From positions 367,487,704-367,551,703 of the forward strand of contig CM062297.1 in assembly GCA_031216915.1 (NCBI GenBank): a stretch of DNA of 64,000 nt. The letters run 5' to 3'. Positions 53,413-64,000 of the stretch are shown here, one piece after another (the stretch's first letter is position 1; each line of letters begins with the position of its first letter). This stretch comes from Pictodentalium vernedei (Eukaryota > Mollusca > Scaphopoda > Dentaliida > Dentaliidae). The notes under the pieces are model-generated. The model did no database searches. It worked only from the letters and a program-made list of their open reading frames with translations, and was not told the origin of the DNA. The position numbers and the translations under genes were made by a program.

Positions 53413-53640
53413 TTTCTTATCAACCTACCTTACAACTGTTTACTACAGGCTTGCACTACAATGGAAGACCCTAACTCGGAAAATATACTCTATATTTTGA
53501 TCTTTCCCATGCGATTTGGGAAAGAAAAGTGGTGCAAAATCACCAAGAAAAAATAAGCAAAACTGGGTCAAGTGCTACCGGCGCATACCCAGTAGGGGAT
53601 GCTCTTCATCTAGTACAAATCCACGCCTTCTGGTAACCAG
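53413..53640 (+). repeat. left inverted terminal repeat of DIRS D
   Basis: TTTCTTATCAACCTACC, ACTGTTTAC, GCTTGCACTACAATGGAAGA and CCCAGTAGGGGATGCTCTTC match C's left end. Stem-loops are at 53502-53524 and 53529-53546. Confidence 0.8.
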
Positions 53641-53840
53641 TGCGCAGACACATAGCTAAAGACTCATTCTTTTTTTGTCCACCAACGTGGCGTGACTTCC
53701 ATTTTGCATTCAGAAACAGTGAAAGTTCAACTCGTTGATAATGGTTACCTGTGATTGGAATTATGGAGATGAGGATCTTATAATAACAAGACTATGTTTT
53801 ATTTATTCTCGTTATTATTTTCAACCACATTTTCATTGTA

Positions 53841-55234
53841 TTTTTAGCTCACCTGAGCAAAGCTCAAGGGGAGCTTTACTAATCACTTTCTGTTTGTCGT
53901 CGTCTGTCGTCCGTCGTCTGTCCATCTGGCATTAACTTTACATTATCGACTTCTTCTCACAAACTACTCAACCAAATTGAACCAAATCTGGTGTGCATGT
54001 TCCCTATCACATCAATTCAAATTTGTTCAAATCAAGTTGACCTGCCCCTTGGTAGGGCTTCACCCAAAAAGTGAGCCTAAATCTTAAAAAATCTTCTCAT
54101 GAGCCAGCTGCAGCAGAGACTTGATATTAGGTATGCAGCTTCCTTTTGGGGTTTAGACTCAGATTTGTTCAAGAGAAGTTCTAGGGGCTATATTTGCCAT
54201 CATTAAGGGTAGGGCAAGAATTTTTGCCACGCCCAAATTTTCTATTTTCCTAACCGAGAGGCTGATTTGAACAAAATTTGATATGAGATTTTATTGGGAC
54301 ATAAGTAGTTGATTTATGCCCAAGAACATTTTCCCTTCGCCCCATGGGAACCACAGGAGCTAAAAATAGAAAAAAATTTAGAACGCTCATATCTCCAAAA
54401 CTGAATGACACTGAGAATTTTTATGTAGTGTGAAGCTTCCTTATGACCAACAGAATGGAATGGTAAAAAAAAATTGCTATCAGTTTTATCATGGGGTACT
54501 TTTTTGGGACTTTGAAAAAGTGCTGAGTCAGCATTTTTTAAAACTGCAGGTAATGGGAAAAACATTTAAGACTACTTTTCTCCCAAACCACTGCTCCAAA
54601 AGCTTTCAAATTTCACAAAGAACATCTTTGGAAGATTGTTTCACATGTTTATTGAAATCAATTCCCTGGGTCCATATTTGGGAGCCCAAATGTTTAAATT
54701 AGTGCAGTATGAGGAATATTCTTTAAAAATCTTTTTCTTCAGATCTACCAAAAAGAATCTTTTGATATTTGGTATGCAGCATCCTTATGGAGGTGAGATT
54801 CAAGTTTATTCTAGCCAAGTCCCTGGATTCATATTTAGGCTGAAAATTTGGGGTCCCATTCCGGACTTAGAAATTTTGGACCAAAATCCTTAAATTTTTG
54901 TTGTTGTTTTTTTATGCGTTTCAGTCAATTTTAAGACAAAAAATTTTTTTTTTTACACTGAAAATTTGGGGGCCGGGTGGGACTTAGAAAATTGCCGAAC
55001 AAAAATAAAACAAAAATCTGTTTTTTTATGCATTTATCTCAATTTTGGGATGTAAAATTGCAGGAACTGAAAATAGAAGGAAAATCCTGTGTATTGCGTG
55101 GGCACAATCACTTCATCTAGTTGGTATATGCTTTCCTCAGGAGGGGCGTATGCAGCTTATTCAAGTCAAGTCCCTGGTTTGATACTTAGACTACCATTTC
55201 AGGTGAGCGACCTCAGGCCCCATGGGGCCTCTTG
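53841..55234 (+). mobile_element. R1 HINE-like element, copy 2 (short core)
   Basis: The left end is TTTTTAGCTCACCTGAGCAA, then AGCTCAAGGGGAGCTTTACT. The right end is TCAGGTGAGCGACCTCAGGC, then CCCATGGGGCCTCTTG with a GGCCCCATGGGGCC hairpin. The core has only one or two satellite monomers plus unique sequence. It is inserted in DIRS D between CATTTTCATTGTA and TATATGTTCTCATTG. Confidence 0.75.
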
Positions 55235-55527
55235 TATATGTTCTCATTGTTCGCGCGCGACTTTCGTGTTCCGTGCGGTTTGGACATAAATTTTTTCGTT
55301 TGATAAATTTATGTTATCCTTTTGGATATTATTATTATTATTGGAGTTAGGTGTCAATGGGGGGCTGTATGGACAGGATTTCTCCTCTGTTGAGGGCAGA
55401 ATTTCTGTTTTTTGGGTCTCTGTCGGCCATCTGGGTTCAGTTGTGTTCCCGCCGGTTCTTTATTTTCTGCCACCTTTCTCTCATAGTTGGGGGTGTTCTT
55501 CTACTTTCTACATCTGTTGAGTTCACC

Positions 55528-58500
55528 TTTTTAGCTCACCTGAGCGAAGCTCAAGGGGAGCTTTACTAATCACTTTCTGTCCGTCGTCCGTCGTCGTCCG
55601 TCCGGCGTTAACTTTACATTATCGACTTCTCCTCCTAAACCACTAGCCCAATTTTATTCAAATGTTGGCTAAATGTTTATTACCTAATGCCAATTCAGAT
55701 TTATTCAAATGAAGTTGCCCCTCCTCCTGGGTGGTGCCACGCCCCCAAGGGGCACCAAAATCTTTGTAAATCTTCTTCTCATGAACCAGCAGTAGCAGAG
55801 ACTTGATATATGGTGTACAGCTTCCTTTTGAGGTGTAGACTCAGATTTGTTCAAGAGAAGTTTGTGGGGCTATACTTGGCGTTGTTATGGGAGGGGCAAA
55901 ATTTTTTGCCCTGCCCAAAATTTCTATTTTCCAAACCGAGAGGCTGATTTGAACCAAATTTTATGTGAGGGCTTATTGGGTCATGAGTACTTGATTTATG
56001 CAAAAAAAAAAAAATTTCCCGCAGCCCCGTGGGAACTGCAGGAGCTAAAAATAGAAAAAATTTAAAACGCCCATATCTCCAAAACTGCACGGCATTGAGA
56101 ATTTTTATTTGGTGTGCAGCTTCCTTAGGACCAACAGAAAGGATTGGTAAAAAAAAATTGCCATCGGTTTTATCATAGGGTACAGTTTCGGGACTTTGAA
56201 AAAGTGCTGAGTCAGCACTTTTTAACACTGTAGGCAATGGGAAAAACATTAAAAAATCTTCTTCTCCAGATCCAGTAGGCAGAATCTTTTGATATTTGGT
56301 ATGCAACATTGTAGGGTGGATCTGATTCAAGTTTGTTCAAATCGGCCCCCTGGGTTCATATTTGGGCTCAGTATAGGAGCCCGATTTCGAACTTAGTGCA
56401 TTTCAGGCAAATTTCTTAAAAAATCTTCTTCTCCAGATCCAGCAGGCAGAATCTTTTGATATTTGGTATGCAACATTGTGGGGTGGATCTGATTCAGGTT
56501 TGTTCAAATCGGCCCCCTGGGTTTATATTTGGGCTCAGTATAGGAGCCCAAATTTGAACTTACTGCATTTCAGGCAAATTTCTTTGAAAATCTTCTTCTC
56601 CAGATCCAGCAGGCAGAATCTTTTGATATTTGGCATGCAACATTGTAGGGTGGATCTGATTCAAGTTTGTTCAAATCGGCTCCCTAGATTCATATTTGGG
56701 CTCACTATAGGAGCTCGAATTCGAACTTAGTGCATTTCAGGCAAATTTCTTCAAAAATCTTCTTCTCCAGATCCAGCAGGCAGAATCTTTTGATATTTGG
56801 TATGCAACGTTGCGGGGTAGATCTGATTCAAATTTGTTCAAATCGGCCCCCTGGATTCATATTTGGGCTTACTATAGAAGCCCGAATTCGAACTTAGTGC
56901 ATTTCAGGCAAATTTCTTAAAAAATCTTCTTCTCCAGATCCAGCAGGCAGAATCTTTTCATATTTGGTAAGCAACATTGTGGGGTGGATCTGATTCAAGT
57001 TGGTTCAAATCGGCTCCCTGGGTTAATATTTGTGCTCAGTATAGGAGCCCGATTTCGAACTTAGTGCATTTCAGGCAAATTTCTTAAAAAATCTTCTTCT
57101 CCAGATCCAGCAGGCAGAATCTTTTGATATTTGGTATGCAACATTGTGGGGTGGATCTGATTCAAGTTTGTTCAAATCGGCTTCCTAGATTCATATTTGG
57201 GCTCACTATAGAAGCTCGAATTTGAACTTAGTGCATTTCAGGCAAATTTCTTAAAAAATCTTCTTCTCCAGATCCAGCAGGCAGAATCTTTTCATATTTG
57301 GTAAGCAACATTGTGGGGTGGATCTGATTCAAGTTTGTTCAAATCGGCTTCCTAGATTCATATTTGGGCTCACTATAGAAGCTCGAATTTGAACTTAGTG
57401 CATTTCAAGCAAATTTATTAAAAAATCTTCTTCTCCAGATCCAGCAGGCAGAATCTTTTGATATTTGGTATGCAACATTGTGGGATGGATCTGATTCAAG
57501 TTTGTTCAAATTGGCTTCCTAGATTCATATTTGGGCTCACTATAGAAGCTCGAATTCGAACTTAGTGCATTTCAGGCAAATTTCTTAAAAAATCATCTTC
57601 TCCAGATCCAGCAGGCAGAATCTTTTGATATTTGGTATGCAACATTGCGGGGTGGATCTGATTCAAGTTTGTTCAAATCGGCCCCCTGGATTCATATTTG
57701 GGCTCACTATAGAAGCTCGAATTCAAACTTAGTGCATTTCGGGCAAATTTCTTCAAAAATCTTCTTCTCCAGATCCAGCAGGCAGAATCTTTTAATATTT
57801 GGTATGCAACATTGCGGGGTGGATCTGATTCAAGTTTGTTCAAATCGGCCCCCTGGATTCATATTTGGGCTTAATATAGAAGCCCGAATTCGCACTTAGT
57901 GCATTTCGGGCAAATTTATTAAAAAATCTTCTTCTCCAGATCCAGCAGGCAGAATCTTTTGATATTTGGTATGCAACATTGTGGGGTGGATCTGATTCAA
58001 GTTTGTTCAAATCGGCTTCCTAGTTTCATATTTGGGCTCACTATAGAAGCTCGAATTTGAACTTAGTGCATTTCAAGCAAATTTATTAAAAAATCTTCTT
58101 CTCCAGATCCAGCAGGCAGAATCTTTTGATATTTGGTATGCAACATTGTGGGATGGATCTGATTCAAGTTTGTTCAAATTGGCTTCCTAGATTCATATTT
58201 GGGCTCACTATAGAAGCTCGAATTCGAACTTAGTGCATTTCAGGCAAATTTCTTAAAAAATCATCTTCTCCAGATCCAGCAGGCAGAATCTTTTGATATT
58301 TGGTATGCAACATTGCGGGGTGGATCTGATTCAAGTTTGTTCAAATCGGCCCCCTGGATTCATATTTGGGCTCACTATAGAAGCTCGAATTCAAACTTAG
58401 TGCATTTCGGGCAAATTTCTTCAAAAATCTTCTTCTCCAGATCCAGCAGGCAGAATCTTTTAATATTTGGTATGCAACATTGCGGGGTGGATCTGATTCA

Positions 58501-59840
58501 AGTTTGTTCAAATCGGCCCCCTGGATTCATATTTGGGCTTAATATAGAAGCCCGAATTCGCACTTAGTGCATTTCGGGCAAATTTATTAAAAAATCTTCT
58601 TCTCCAGATCCAGCAGGCAGAATCTTTTGATATTTGGTATGCAACATTGTGGGGTGGATCTGATTCAAGTTTGTTCAAATCGGCTTCCTAGTTTCATATT
58701 TGGGCTCACTATAGAAGCTCGAATTCGAACTTAGTGCATTTCAGGCAAATTTCTTAAAAAATCTTCTTCTCCAGATCCAGCTTCAGAATCTTTTCATATT
58801 TGGTAAGCAACATTGTGGGGTGGCTCTGATTCAAGTTTGTTCAAATCGGCCCCCTGGGTTTATATTTGGGCTCCGTATAGGAGCCCAAATTTTAACTTAG
58901 TGCATTTCAGGCATATTTCTTAAAAAATCTTCGTCTCCAGATCCAGCAGGCAGAATCTTTTGATATTTGGTATGCAACATTGTGGGGTGGATCTGATTCA
59001 AGTTTGTTCAAATCGGCCCCCTGGGTTTATATTTGGGCTCAGTATAGGAGCCCAAATTTGAACTTAGTGCATTTCAGGCAAATTTCTTTGAAAATCTTCT
59101 TCTCAAGATCCAGCAGGCAGAATCTTCTGATATTGGGTATGCACCATGCTTAGGGGGGTGAGATTCAAGTTTGTTCAAGCCAAGTCCCTGGGTTCATATT
59201 TGGGCTCACTGTGGTAGCCCGAATTATAACTTAGTTCAAAATGAGGAATTTTCTTTAAAAATCTTCTTCAGATCCAGCAGTCGGAATGTTTTGATATTTG
59301 GTATGCAACATCCTTAGGGGGTGAGATTCAAGTTTGTTCAAGCCATGTCCCTAGGTCCATATTTGGACTCACTGTGGGAGCTCGAATTGTAACTTAGTTC
59401 AAAATGAGCACTTTTCTTTAAAAATCTTCTTCTTCAGCCATGTCCCTAGGTCCATATTTGGACTCACTGTGGGAGCTCAAATTGTAACTTAGTTCAAAAT
59501 GAGGACTTTTCTTTAAAAATCTTCTTCTTCAGATCCAGCAGTCGGAATGTTTTGATATTTGGTGTGCAGCATCCTTAGGGGGGTGAGATTCCAGTTTGTT
59601 AAAGCCAAGTCCCTGGGTTCATATATGGGCTCCCTGTGGGAGCCTGAATTATAACTTAGTTCAATATGAGGAATATTCTTTAAAAATCTTTTTTTTTTAG
59701 ATCCACTGGTCAGAATCTTTGGATATTTGGTATAAGCATTTCTTAGGAGGAGCAGATGCAACTTGTTGAAATCAATTCTCTGGGTTGATATTTAGGCTAC
59801 CATGTCAGGTGAGCGCCCTCAGGCCCCTTGGGGCCTCTTG
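55528..59840 (+). mobile_element. R1 HINE-like element, copy 3 (long satellite core)
   Basis: The left end is TTTTTAGCTCACCTGAGCGA and the right end is TCAGGTGAGCGCCCTCAGGC, then CCCTTGGGGCCTCTTG, with subterminal inverted repeats and a terminal hairpin. The core has about 18 monomers near 167 bp, followed by four or five diverged monomers (59110-59760). In D it separates GAGTTCACC from TTCTTCTACTG. The same stretch is continuous in C (about 40728-40747). Confidence 0.8.
56230..59110 (+). repeat. R1 satellite array, about 167-bp monomer, with a 668-bp higher-order duplication
   Basis: Monomers start near 56267, 56432, 56600, 56767 and so on, with CCAGATCCAGCAGGCAGAAT, GATATTTGGTATGCAACATT and CAAGTTTGTTCAAATCGG. 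The blocks from about 57357 and about 58025 appear identical for roughly 690 bp by eye (offset 668, four monomers). Two 84-codon frames in them (57645, 58313) translate identically and are not genes. Confidence 0.85.
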
Positions 59841-60019
59841 TTCTTCTACTGCTCTCACCTCTCTTATGCCGAGGACTGTTCTTTGAGGGCAATACCTTTG
59901 GCCCAAGCATGTGGTGCGTTCTTGCGACCGTTCATCCCACACCCATGTGGGGGTGGGGGAATGCTGTTATTCAGGGCCTCCCGACATGACCACGACTGGT
60001 GAGAGTTATTCCCCCTCCA

Positions 60020-62080
60020 TGGGGGATGTGCTGTCTTTTACTGCAGTGGATACTGTGGGAGCTGTTGAGTTGTCTGGTGAAGAGATGCCTGGTTCCGGGA
60101 CTGTGGTCCCTCTCCAGTCGACATCTGAGGCTCCCACTAGGGTTGTGACTCCTCCTTTGGAGCTGAGCTTGGTTGCCCTCTCCACTTTTCCACCAGTTTC
60201 AACAGCTTCCATCGTATCTGCTTCTACTGCTATTCCATCTGATACGTCATCGATCACCGTTTCAGCCGGTCTCGGCTTATCCCTGCAGGGGTCTGCAGAG
60301 ATGTCTGGTAGTGTGGACGTGGGGTATCGGTCTCAGCCATCCCTGACTTCAACTCGGCAAAGTCAGAAGGAGCTGCTGACCGAACCCTCTGCTGTGGTCT
60401 CTCAGCCATCGGGCACAGCAGTTTTATCCCTGCAAAGATGTGTGGACGTCGGGTTTTGGCCTCAGCCTTACCTGACTTCAACTCGGCGAAGTCGGAAGGG
60501 GCTGCCAACCGAACACTCTCTGTGGACTCTCAGCCGTCGAGCACAGCAGTTTTCTCATTGGATTGGGATGTTCATGGTGGGGCCAGCATGAGCTCTGTTG
60601 CATTTCCGTCCACGCACTCTGGTCCCATGACCAGTTTTGCAGGACCAATGCCTTTTGTGCAGCCTGGACCTTCTGTCCCTCAGAGGTTCACGGCAAAGTT
60701 CCCGGTCTGTAGATCCTCAGGGTATGTCATACCCCTATATGCATCTGCCTTCAGATGTTTCGGCTGCCACCCATCGCCCCACGTCAGGTGTACTTGAGGT
60801 TCATGACCCTTCGCTGGTTAAAAGGGTCAGGAGTGAAGCCACTTTGTCGGTTCGTTCCCATGTCGAACCGGACAACATGGGCCGTGAGCTTAGGGAGGCC
60901 CTCTCCTTGCTCACTCAGTTTCTCTCCAAGAGCCTACCCATTGTTTCCAGTGAGGCTACTAGTGGTTTCCAGGTGCCCCCTGCAGCGCCGCCTCCTGGGA
61001 TTGCAAGCAGGCCGCTTTCTGATCCCTCAGGTGTGCCTACACCATGGGAGGCATTGACTGTTTGCCCATGATGGGCTGTGTGTTTTCTGACTCAGAGGAT
61101 GAGTCAGACATACCTGAAGTCAAGAGCCAACAGTCATCGGACTTGGGGGCAACTCTTGACTTTGTGTTTGAGTTCCTTCCAGATCTCAAACCATCAAACC
61201 AGCCAGCGGTGTCAGCCAGGCCGTGATTATCGGTCATGCGCCTACAGCCTGTGGAGCAACCCGCTTCTGCGTGCCTTGGGCCGTGCCAGTCGGTACAGGT
61301 GGTTGAAGCGTTTACCACTTTGTACTCTAAGCTGAGTTCCAAGGCTATGAAGACTTCCGTTCTTCACCAGGGCTGACACTTTTTTGTCTCCAGTGCATTA
61401 TCATTCCTACGCTTCCGTCAATCTGTCAGTCTGCCAGACTTTGACGGTCTTGGATCAGGACTCCCCCTCCCTTGGGCTTTCCAAGCCAAGTCGTCTGTTA
61501 TTCCTATGGCGATTCGGGAGGCCCTGTTGGGCTTATCAAGAGATATGCTGGGCATGCTTTCTTTCTCAGATCATGTCGTCTCTGCTTTAGCTGCTTATCT
61601 GCCTCCAGATAAGTTGACGACATACAGCCTCCTTTGCATGTGCTTTCCAAGGCACTCATGCATCTCACTCACACGCATGCCTGTAGCACGGCTAACTTGG
61701 AATTAGTTCGCCAGGACGTTATGTTGGACACAAGCCGTTTCCTTCCTGAAGGGCAGTGCAATACTCTTCAATCTGCTTCTTTGGCGGGTCTGCAACTATT
61801 CTATGGTTCCGTGTCGGTGGCCAGGATGACGTCCTACGTCATTCCAAAAATCAGCTGCTGCTTTGTCAGCTTGATCAGCCATCTGTTGGGGGCAGGGACC
61901 CTTCAGAGCCTAACAAACACCCTTCCGCTTCCTCTGCGAAGCCAAGGGCTGATCCTCCTGCTGCTGCTGCTACTTACTCACGGGGTTAGGGTAAGCATTG
62001 TCAGGCAAGAGGGAGGATTCTTCATATAGTAGAGGCGGTGGTTTCTCCTGTTGTGGGCCTCGCCAAGGCTCTAAATGAAG
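60020..62080 (+). pseudogene. gag-like region of DIRS D
   Basis: It starts with a Ser/Thr/Val-rich leader (VELSGEEMPGSGTVVPLQST). Repeats with TCGGTCTCAGCC and CCTGACTTCAACTCGGC lie at about 60310-60560. The conserved domain lies from about 61240 to 61800 (LSRDMLGMLSFSDHVVSAL, LTHTHACSTANLELVRQD) and a Ser/Pro/Arg-rich tail follows. It is a fossil. Confidence 0.65.
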
Positions 62081-62084
62081 GTCC

Positions 62085-63994
62085 TCACCTCGATTCGTCC
62101 CAGGTTGGAGGAGGGATATCAGAATTTGCAGACCCTTGGGCCACAATCACATCCAATTCTTGGGTGTTAGATGTTGTTCGGTCTGGGCTGCGGATATCCT
62201 TCTGGAGGCATCCCACTCTGTCGAGAGTGCCTCTTCCAACACATGTTCCTTTAGACATTACACGTCAGGAACTTTTGATCATGGAGATAGACAATCTCCT
62301 ATCAAAGGGGGCGATCAAGGTCGTCAAGAACATTCATTCAGTGGGATTTTATTCCCGCCTGTTCTTTGTGCCAAAGAAGGACGGCCGACTCCGACCGATT
62401 ATTGATCTTAGTATCCTGAACCAGTCTATCCTTGCTCCTAAGTTCAGCAGGAGACTTTCAGGTCGGTTCGCCGCTCCATTCACCAGGGAGATTTCGCTTC
62501 CAGCATCGACCTGCGAGACGCTTACTTTCATGTTCCGGTTCATTGGACATTGCAAAAGTATCTCAGGTTCGCTTTTCTGGTGCGAGTTTACCAGTTTACT
62601 TCGGCCTCAACCTGGCACCTTGGACCTTCACCCGACTGATGTCGCATGTGTTAGCCTTCCATCGCACATAGTCCAGGGTGACTACTTCGGCATATCTAGA
62701 TGATATCCTCCAGAGGCATTCCAATGCTGCCTTTCTGGAGTCAGATGTTGACACACTGTTGAGCCTGCTCAGGTCGCTAGGGTTCAGAGTCAACGAGGTG
62801 AAGTCGGACCTGGTCCCTTCTCAGACGTTTTGTCATCTGTGATGGACTTCCGTACTCAGCTGAATACGGCGGCGGTTCCCCGGGCAAGGGCTATGATTCT
62901 CTCATCTTTTTCCCTGACTCTGTCCCAGTCCATGTCAGCGACAGCTCAGGAGTATTCTCCTGCTGCTCGATCTCTGCAGTTCAATGACAGATCTCATACC
63001 TCTAGGTTGGCTGCATGTCAGACCTCTCCAACACTTTCTGCTCAGTCTTTGGAGGCTGAATGTCGGTCCTCTGAATCTGGTGGTTTAGTTACCAGAGTCT
63101 CTTCATCGTCACCTCCTCCCCCCTGGATGGATGTTCAGTGGACTATGCAGGGAGTCTCGCTGGACTTACCCACATCAGATCGTGTTCTGATGGCAGACGC
63201 CAGCAATCTCGGATGGGGTGCAACGTTGGATCTTTTAGGTCTTTCCCTTCATGGGGCATGGGACCAGGATCAAGCAGCTCTTCACATCAACCAGAAGGAG
63301 CTTTTTGCTCTTCTTCTGAGTTTCCGGCAGTGGATCCCCCACCTTTCGAATTGCCAGGTCCTTCTGTTGTCCGACAATTTGACAGTGGTTGCTTACATTC
63401 GGAACCAGGGCGGCACGCACTCGGTTCCCATGTACAAATTGGCTCATGATCTTCTACTGCTCGCTCAGGATGTCAATGCCAGAGTGGTGGTTCGTCACAT
63501 TCCCGGTTGTCTGAACGTCCTAGCCGACTCCCTGTCCCGACGGGGCAGGGTCTTTTCCACCGAGTGGATGCTCAACAGGGCAGTGTTCCAGTCGCTTTGC
63601 GATCTCTGGGCTCACCCCACATCGATCTGTTTGCGAACCATTGGAACCAACAGGTGGACACTTTCGTGTCCCCATGTCCAGATCCTCTGGCTTTCACTGT
63701 GGATGCTCTGTCACTCGATTGGAAAGATCTTGTCGGCTGCGCCTTCCCGCCGGTTCCGATTCTGCCTCAGGTTCTAGTCAAGATGCGAACCTGCAGTTGT
63801 TGAATCATTCTGATCGCTCCCCTGTTGCCTCAGCAGGTGTGGATCAATCAGCTCCACTCTCTGTTGGCGGCAGTTCCAGCACGTCTCCCTCCATGTCACG
63901 ACCTTCTTTGCCAAGGTCACCCGAGGAGGTTTCACATCGACCCAACTTCATTGTGCTTTCACGCATATCTTTTGTCAGGTCCTGTCTCCTCTGA
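62085..63994 (+). pseudogene. reverse transcriptase / RNase H region of DIRS D
   Basis: In order: ISFWRHPTLSRVPLP, MEIDNLLSKGAIKVVKNI, FYSRLFFVPKKDGRLRPIID, a catalytic YLDD box near 62690, FRVNEVKSDLVPSQ, LMADASNLGWGATL (RNase H start, about 63187), HINQKELFALLLSFRQWIPH, DNLTVVAYIRNQGG and VLADSLSRRGRV (about 63510-63545). The last is the RNase H end typical of DIRS. It is a fossil with several breaks. The recombinase would follow outside the window. Confidence 0.8.
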
Positions 63995-64000
63995 AGAGGT

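Larger units (their letters stand above)
53413..64000 (+). mobile_element. DIRS-type retrotransposon fossil D, runs off the window
   Basis: It has a left inverted terminal repeat (53413-53640), a leader split by two R1 HINE insertions (53841-55234, 55528-59840), a gag-like region and a reverse transcriptase/RNase H region, with the recombinase still to come beyond 64000. It belongs to the C subfamily. Without the HINEs about 4.9 kb of D is visible. It is broken (several breaks), though its RNase H part is the best preserved of the four. C supplies empty sites for both HINEs. Confidence 0.85.

Noticed and set aside
57645-58567. Two identical 84-codon open frames
   Set aside because: They are translations of satellite monomers duplicated at 668 bp; no protein family and no gene signals.
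56230-59110. Regular repeats with similar spacing, reminiscent of a CRISPR array
   Set aside because: The whole 167-bp unit is repeated without unique spacers, the context is an animal genome, and the array sits inside a mobile element.

Overview
The window looks like a stretch of an animal nuclear genome, probably a lophotrochozoan and perhaps a bivalve mollusc. The reasons are a spliced gene with GT-AG introns and an animal-type protein (TECPR1-like), an internal TTAGGG-type array, tRNA-derived SINEs, and short-ended elements with satellite cores like the pearl/HINE elements known from bivalves. The species assignment is inference. There is no operon, CRISPR array, rRNA or functional tRNA gene.

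One host gene is supported. Two coding exons of a TECPR1-like gene (tectonin beta-propeller repeat protein) lie on the + strand at 18370-18603 and 46583-46771, in matching phase with good splice sites. They are separated by an intron of about 28 kb (18604-46582) that consists largely of mobile elements. The remaining exons must lie to the right of the window. A possible short first exon at 15027-15146 resembles the N-terminus of Crypton/DUF3504 recombinases, with low confidence.

Nearly everything else is transposable-element sequence, much of it nested. (1) Four DIRS-type tyrosine-recombinase retrotransposon fossils lie on the + strand: A (3296-9256), B (35124-39125), C (39126-46254) and D (53413 to beyond the window end). 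They form two subfamilies (A/B and C/D) with inverted terminal repeats. In A and C an internal complementary region is also visible. All are broken. (2) Short-ended elements with satellite cores, interpreted as Helentron-associated (HINE/pearl-like), fall into families R1 (about 167-bp monomer: 1060-2978, 22128-24411, 53841-55234, 55528-59840), R1b (about 317-bp monomer: 25653-30677), R2 (about 140-bp monomer: 2979-10850 interrupted, 47346-51216) and R3 (21560-25075). (3) DNA transposons include a MULE with an 8-bp duplication (27063-29723), two hAT elements with perfect 8-bp duplications (1787-2834, 19625-21362), a Tc1-like element whose middle is replaced by telomere-like repeats (39435-40395), and several MITE families (TA, TTAA and palindromic types). 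(4) A GC-rich non-LTR retrotransposon lies on the minus strand (31282-34864), and an old LINE reverse-transcriptase relic at 11040-11640. (5) Four SINE copies share one tRNA-derived family (8847, 13841, 51230 minus, 52198).

Region by region: 1-11 kb holds R1/R2 satellite elements, with DIRS A inside R2. 11-18 kb is AT-rich sequence upstream of the gene with MITEs, a SINE and a LINE relic. 18.4-46.8 kb holds the two TECPR1-like exons and the TE-filled intron. 47-51 kb is an R2 element with higher-order repeats. 51-53 kb has a SINE/MITE cluster. 53-64 kb is DIRS D, carrying two R1 HINE insertions. Related copies inside the window serve as empty sites for each other, which fixes several insertion points and the order of events directly.
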